Assembly: GCA_012295275.1 (NCBI GenBank)
Contig: CM022677.1
Coordinates: 19,253,790-19,263,789, forward strand
DNA: 10,000 nucleotides
Origin: Chrysomallon squamiferum
Lineage: Eukaryota > Mollusca > Gastropoda > Neomphalida > Peltospiridae
Direction of reading: 5' to 3'
Shown here: one piece after another, positions 6,711 through 10,000 of the stretch
How positions within the stretch are numbered: the first letter of the stretch is position 1
Layout: each line of letters begins with the position of its first letter
Made by a program: the position numbers and the translations under genes
Notes under the pieces: model-generated
Told to the model about the DNA's origin: nothing
The model's input: the letters and a program-made list of their open reading frames with translations, nothing else
Databases searched by the model: none

Positions 6711-6875
6711 AAGTATGGACACAGAATAAAGTTAAAAAATACAAATTGAAAAAAATAACATTTGGTTTATAACGATATTTTTATTCAGCTTGAATATGAA
6801 ATGTAACGAGATAAAAACAGATACATACCTACATATATGCATGCATACATACACACAAATATATGTACATACAAA
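6711..6875 (+). repeat. 163-bp duplicated unit, copy 2, with ACAT-like tail
   Basis: This copy begins with AAGTATG exactly 163 bases after copy 1 and follows it in the same order with scattered substitutions and one A insertion. It also ends in ATACATAC/ATGCATGC-type tetranucleotides, which grade into CA and TA repeats up to about 6912. A head-to-tail duplication explains the layout. Confidence 0.85.
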
Positions 6876-6894
6876 CATACATCAGTACACACAC

Positions 6895-6912
6895 AGACAT
6901 ATATATATATAC
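6895..6912. repeat. (TA)n short tract
   Basis: A perfect ATATATATATAT run at the end of the tetranucleotide zone. Confidence 0.8.
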
Positions 6913-7096
6913 CTAGGTCAGTGGTAATTTCGGACTGGAGATCTTGATTCAGAATGATTTCCTACTCCCTAGATGGCAGCACTGATGCTTGCGTGTAAAA
7001 AACCTTTGTAAAGTTCAGCGATTTGGAACTGTTCTGACACACACGGGTCTGTCTCGGTTCTCATTAATTAATAATGGATTTAATGATTATTATTGA
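6913..7096. other. Unique, more balanced sequence, no gene seen
   Basis: A relatively GC-richer, non-repetitive segment leading into the hairpin at 7097-7183. No open frame of note and no recognised motif. It stands out because the preceding 400 bases are simple or duplicated. Confidence 0.4.
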
Positions 7097-7183
7097 GTTA
7101 GTAGTGTCAGAGTGTGGAGAAACGTTTACTCTGCTTATGGCATGTCCAAGCGAGGCGTTTTTCCACACTATGACAATAGTAAT
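7097..7183 (+). ncRNA. Imperfect stem-loop of pre-miRNA size (candidate only)
   Basis: Bases 7103-7124 pair with 7156-7177 across 22 positions: 19 Watson-Crick pairs, one G-U and two G/A mismatches (7110/7170 and 7104/7176). The stem continues outward to 7097/7183 with one more mismatch and one G-U. The 31-nt loop contains a further weak CTT/AAG closure (7134-7136 with 7148-7150). Arm length, total length near 87 nt and the few mismatches fit an animal microRNA precursor, but I recognise no seed. A dead inverted-repeat transposon or another structured repeat is equally possible. The strand is unknown; + is nominal. Confidence 0.25.
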
Positions 7184-7238
7184 AACGGTATTAGCCAAGT
7201 ATTGTGCATCTAGACTGTAAAATATAAATATTGATGGA

Positions 7239-7313
7239 TTTAATAAAGACGGAATGTAAAGTATAAACTGTGTTGTTTGGGGTGAAAAATGTACATGAGC
7301 ATTTAATAGTTTA
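7239..7313 (+). repeat. 75-bp tandem duplication, copy 1
   Basis: Begins TTTAATAAAGACGGAATGTA, followed by AGTATAAACTGTGTTGTTTGG. It matches the next copy base by base, with about six differences over the first 44 bases. The remainder (GTGAAAAATGTACATGAGCAT) is shared with shuffling or indels. Confidence 0.85.
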
Positions 7314-7387
7314 TTTAATGAAGATGGAATGTATAGTATAAACTGTGTTATTTGGCGTCAATGAGCATGTGGGTGAAAAACTTACAT
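7314..7387 (+). repeat. 75-bp tandem duplication, copy 2
   Basis: Begins TTTAATGAAGATGGAATGTA exactly 75 bases after copy 1. Its right half has the GAGCAT and GTGAAAAA words in exchanged order compared with copy 1, so the end is fuzzy. No coding potential. Confidence 0.8.
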
Positions 7388-7456
7388 GCATACACACGCA
7401 CGCAGACTTACATATACAGATTACCAGTTCGAGATTACCATAATTCATATACCGAT

Positions 7457-7496
<40 letters not shown>

Positions 7497-7600
7497 AAAT
7501 ACATACATATATACATTAATACATTCATGAGCGCTCACTACTCATACAAACATCATATAGATAAATATATAAACATATGGACAGACAGACAGACAGACGG
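7388..7600. repeat. CA, TA and GACA microsatellite zone
   Basis: Scattered ACAC/ACGC and ACAT words, a perfect TA run at about 7466-7493, more ACAT/ATAC words, and a perfect (GACA)n run at about 7580-7598. Low-complexity translations on both strands are artefacts. Confidence 0.85.
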
Positions 7601-7654
7601 GTGGTATATGCATACAAGTTTGCAGCAGAATATATTCTTAGGCTAGTTAGATTA

Positions 7655-7745
7655 TAGTATTATTATTATTATTGTTGTTGCTCTTGTTGTTGTTATTGTT
7701 ATTGTTGTTGTTATTATTATTATTGTTGTTGTTGTTAATGTTTCA
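7655..7745. repeat. TTA/TTG triplet microsatellite
   Basis: ATT and GTT triplets in mixed order. The poly-Leu string of an open frame that begins here is a repeat artefact. Confidence 0.92.
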
Positions 7746-8040
7746 TTTTTGTTGTTTTTTTCTAATGTTTTTATTGCAATGTTGTGTTAACATAAAGAAA
7801 GTGGCATCGATTGATTTGCTGATAACAAATAAAGAACGATACAAACAAAGTCACTGTAACCTAACACACAATATAAATAACTTTTATTATACCGACAGTA
7901 GAGGCTGGGAATATTTATTTTCAAACAAAGTCAGTAATAAAACTACAAATAACAGTGGAATGTTTGCACCAGTAACCTCTTAAATCAATAACTGAAAACA
8001 CTAAAAACTAAATTTAAACATAAGGTTTTTAAACAATTTC
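7746..8040. other. AT-rich unique sequence, no gene recognised
   Basis: A + frame inherited from the triplet repeat stays open to a stop at 7981-7983, with about 60 codons of ordinary composition (7795-7980). I see no domain, start or splice signal specific to it, so I do not call a gene. Confidence 0.5.
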
Positions 8041-8059
8041 TTTTGTATTTAATTTTCCT

Positions 8060-8108
8060 TATTTCTTGTTTTCTTTTTTCTTCTTTTTTTTTTTTTTTTT
8101 CTTCTTTT

Positions 8109-8143
<35 letters not shown>

Positions 8144-8256
8144 CTTATTTATTTATTTACTTTTTCGTTTTTTTTATTATTATTTTTTATTATTATGGTT
8201 TTTTTTTTTTTTTTTATTTTTTTTTTTTTTTTTTTATTTATTTTTATTTTCTCATT
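8060..8256. repeat. Oligo-T low-complexity tract, about 200 bp
   Basis: Almost pure T on the + strand, including runs of about 20 and 30 uninterrupted T. TTC words occur early and TTA words later. Length is unreliable in such tracts because sequencing and assembly slip. Poly-Phe/Leu frames are artefacts. Confidence 0.95.
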
Positions 8257-8257
8257 T

Positions 8258-8271
8258 TGACTTATAAGTCA
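8258..8271. promoter_or_regulatory. Perfect 14-bp palindrome with TGAC half-sites
   Basis: TGACTTATAAGTCA is its own reverse complement. Its ends TGAC/GTCA are the half-sites bound by bZIP factors of the AP-1/CREB type, but the 6-bp central spacing differs from the canonical TGA(C/G)TCA and TGACGTCA sites. It lies at the abrupt right edge of the T tract. Function is unknown and chance is possible. Confidence 0.2.
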
Positions 8272-8940
8272 GGTGTTTTCAGCTTCCATAGCGAAATGAA
8301 TTATGGAATAAAGGTCAAATTCTCATACACATCCAGAATGAATAAATGAATATTTACCAACACTTTATTAACAAACACTGGTCAGCATAAATGAATTAAA
8401 CAATAAAGTGTAAGTACGTGTGTACTGAGGATTTAGTAGTTGTAGGAGTTCTAGAAGTAATCATCAGTTTTATTGTGTTCTATAAGACTTCACCACCATC
8501 TCAAGATAAGGATTTGTAACTACGTTTGTAAAACGCATTTCGGAAGAGGACGAGTACAGACAAGTACTTCCATAAAATCCAGTTCAGTTTACAACGATTA
8601 ACAACCCGTGGATCTTCATAATGCTTTTAGTCTTTGACCATGCACTGGGCATGCGCTATTCATGTTAGATTTTTTGTTTTCTTAAGCATACTTCGGGTCA
8701 TTAACTTGGTTAAAGTACTCGCATCATTTCAAATCCATCATGGACGCACACTAACATTTTATTTAGATATATATATATTTCTGCCAACATGTCCATTTTG
8801 GTTAATGCTTCGAATGGTTTACTTCTGATGCATATGCACTAACTTGAACAAGCGATGGTGTTCTGTTATGATCTTCTCGTGTTGTTCACGTTACTGTAAC
8901 AGCCTGAAAGCTTTCATGTGTCTGTCACTATGATTCCACA
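8272..8940. other. Unique sequence, no gene seen
   Basis: Mixed-composition DNA without simple repeats apart from a short TA run near 8767-8778. A 10-bp inverted repeat ACACTTTATT (8360-8369) / AATAAAGTGT (8402-8411) is present. Short open frames near 8634-8826 have no recognisable domain. Confidence 0.5.
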
Positions 8941-9175
8941 AAACATTTAGCAACGCTGATACAAATACACATACGTATAAACAAACGCACACAACAAGAC
9001 AACAAAGTTGTAACTGAAAATTTATATATATATAAAAAATAATAATAATCATAATATTTAAAAAAATAATAATAAAAATAAATTAAGAAAAATGAAAAAT
9101 CCTATAAATGATAGAAACACACACACACACACACAGGCATTTATGTATTCTTATATTCATATATATTTACCGTAA
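8941..9175. repeat. CA, TA and A-rich simple-repeat zone
   Basis: CA-rich words (about 8962-8995), a short TA run (about 9022-9033), AAT/AAAT words (about 9034-9095) and a perfect CA run (about 9117-9136). Confidence 0.8.
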
Positions 9176-9329
9176 TGCCAAGTAGATTTAATCGTATTAC
9201 GTTCATCTGGTACAAGGCATAAAAGAAGATAGACGTGGGTTTTTTTGGGGCGTCCTATAATAAATTATCTAATAAAATTCTTTATATCAACAAGTTATTA
9301 TTTTTATTAAAGAGGTTTCGCATAGACGT
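9176..9329. other. Short unique spacer
   Basis: Mixed-composition sequence between simple-repeat blocks, with a T/G run near 9239-9250. No gene seen. Confidence 0.5.
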
Positions 9330-9535
9330 CAATAATAGTAATAATAGTAGAAATAGTAATAGTAATAATAATAACAATAACAATAATAATAAAAATAATA
9401 ATAATAATAACAATAACAATAGTAATAAGAAGAATAACAGTAATAATAGGAATAACAATAGCAATAATAATAATAATAACAATAATAATAAAAACAACAA
9501 CATAAACAACAACAATAATAAAATTAATGGTAATT
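9330..9535. repeat. AAT/AAC/AGT trinucleotide field
   Basis: Imperfect triplet repeat on the + strand. One frame reads almost entirely Asn with some Lys and Ser, and the opposite strand reads poly-Leu. The frame has no non-repetitive domain attached beyond about 30 codons, so a poly-Asn protein is not supported. Confidence 0.92.
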
Positions 9536-9540
9536 TAAAA

Positions 9541-10000
9541 TAAACACAGGGCTAAGAAGACTTTGCGCACAAGTTTACCTCGTCCATTAGTTAGAAACTT
9601 TGTTATCCACTGATCTCTTCAATGTTAAACGAATGCGAATTTGTATGCCTTTATTTATTTATTTATTAAATATATTTATTCAATCGGTCCATCACTTATT
9701 CAGTTATAATGTTATATCAATGATGTTTTACGGACAAAGCAAACAACCAAACCTCGTGCTAACGTTTTTTCGCGGGCGTTGCTCAATAGAATTGTTAAAG
9801 CAACAGCAGCGAAACAACAGACACACTGATAACACTGGGATGATAAAAGACGCGACGCAGAATTAAACAAATCTAGACAGACGTCATGAATTAAGTCCTG
9901 ACATTACAGCGATTAAGTCAAACTACCAACAAGACTCGTTTTGCATTAGTACAAGTTTAACAAGTTTTGTTACGCGCAGATTGGTAACTATTTCTTAATG
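9541..10000. other. Unique, more CpG-bearing sequence, no gene seen
   Basis: Apart from a TTTA run (about 9651-9667) this is non-repetitive DNA. CG dinucleotides are noticeably more frequent at 9730-9900 than elsewhere in the window. A frame at 9600-9866 has no recognisable domain. The stretch could border a gene or other sequence class beyond the window. Confidence 0.4.

Noticed and set aside
7672-7983. 103-codon + frame beginning in poly-Leu
   Set aside because: The start is inside a triplet microsatellite and the rest has no recognisable domain. Open length is inflated by the repeat.
8360-8411. 10-bp inverted repeat ACACTTTATT/AATAAAGTGT as possible transposon ends
   Set aside because: The arms enclose only 32 bases, have no flanking target duplication that I can see, and are AT-rich enough to arise by chance.
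9235-9543. Poly-asparagine open frame of ~100 codons and its poly-leucine antisense counterpart
   Set aside because: Both follow from an AAT/AAC triplet repeat lacking stops in those frames. No non-repetitive domain, promoter or splice context supports a protein.
9600-9866. 88-codon + frame
   Set aside because: No domain, signal peptide or context is seen. Several internal ATGs and an AT-rich repeat lie within it, so it is consistent with a chance open frame.

Overview
The window looks like non-coding, repeat-laden animal DNA. It is strongly AT-rich and crowded with microsatellites: (TA)n, (CA)n/(GT)n, a ~100-bp (GA)n tract, (TTA)n, several (ACAT)n arrays, (GACA)n and long oligo-T runs. This texture, with many ACAT/ATAC tetranucleotide arrays and AAT/GAT/AAC triplet fields, fits a large invertebrate genome. 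A mollusc, possibly a cephalopod such as an octopus, is my best guess, but that is inferred from repeat style and not from a diagnostic gene. I see no intact protein-coding gene, no rRNA or tRNA, no CRISPR array and no bacterial gene organisation.

Layout: 1-1430 is AT-rich spacer with two compound microsatellite blocks (255-358 and 731-888) and a TATA-like site just before the second. 1431-1640 is a more balanced segment with overlapping short inverted repeats. 1690-2340 holds short frame-hopping reading stretches that might be decayed coding sequence. 2582-3100 is the clearest relic: a dead non-LTR retrotransposon on the + strand. It keeps part of the linker before the reverse transcriptase and, after a large internal deletion, a frame-broken RNase H domain. 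3360-3815 is a degenerate AT-rich tandem repeat with a clean 32-bp period in its right half. 4230-5330 is a ~1.1-kb T-rich, strand-asymmetric field that contains a ~38-bp minisatellite. 5755-6000 is A/G-rich triplet DNA.

Further right, 6548-6875 is a 163-bp tandem duplication whose copies both end in ACAT-rich DNA. 7097-7183 is a strong imperfect hairpin of pre-miRNA size, followed by a 75-bp duplication (7239-7387). 7655-7745 is TTATTG-type triplet DNA, 8060-8255 is almost pure T, and 9330-9535 is AAT/AAC triplet DNA. The remaining stretches (8272-9000, 9541-10000) are apparently unique sequence in which I recognise nothing.

Nothing here works together as a gene system. The best candidates for a second look are the retrotransposon relic, the 7097-7183 hairpin, the 32-bp tandem array and the 163-bp ACAT-tailed duplication.
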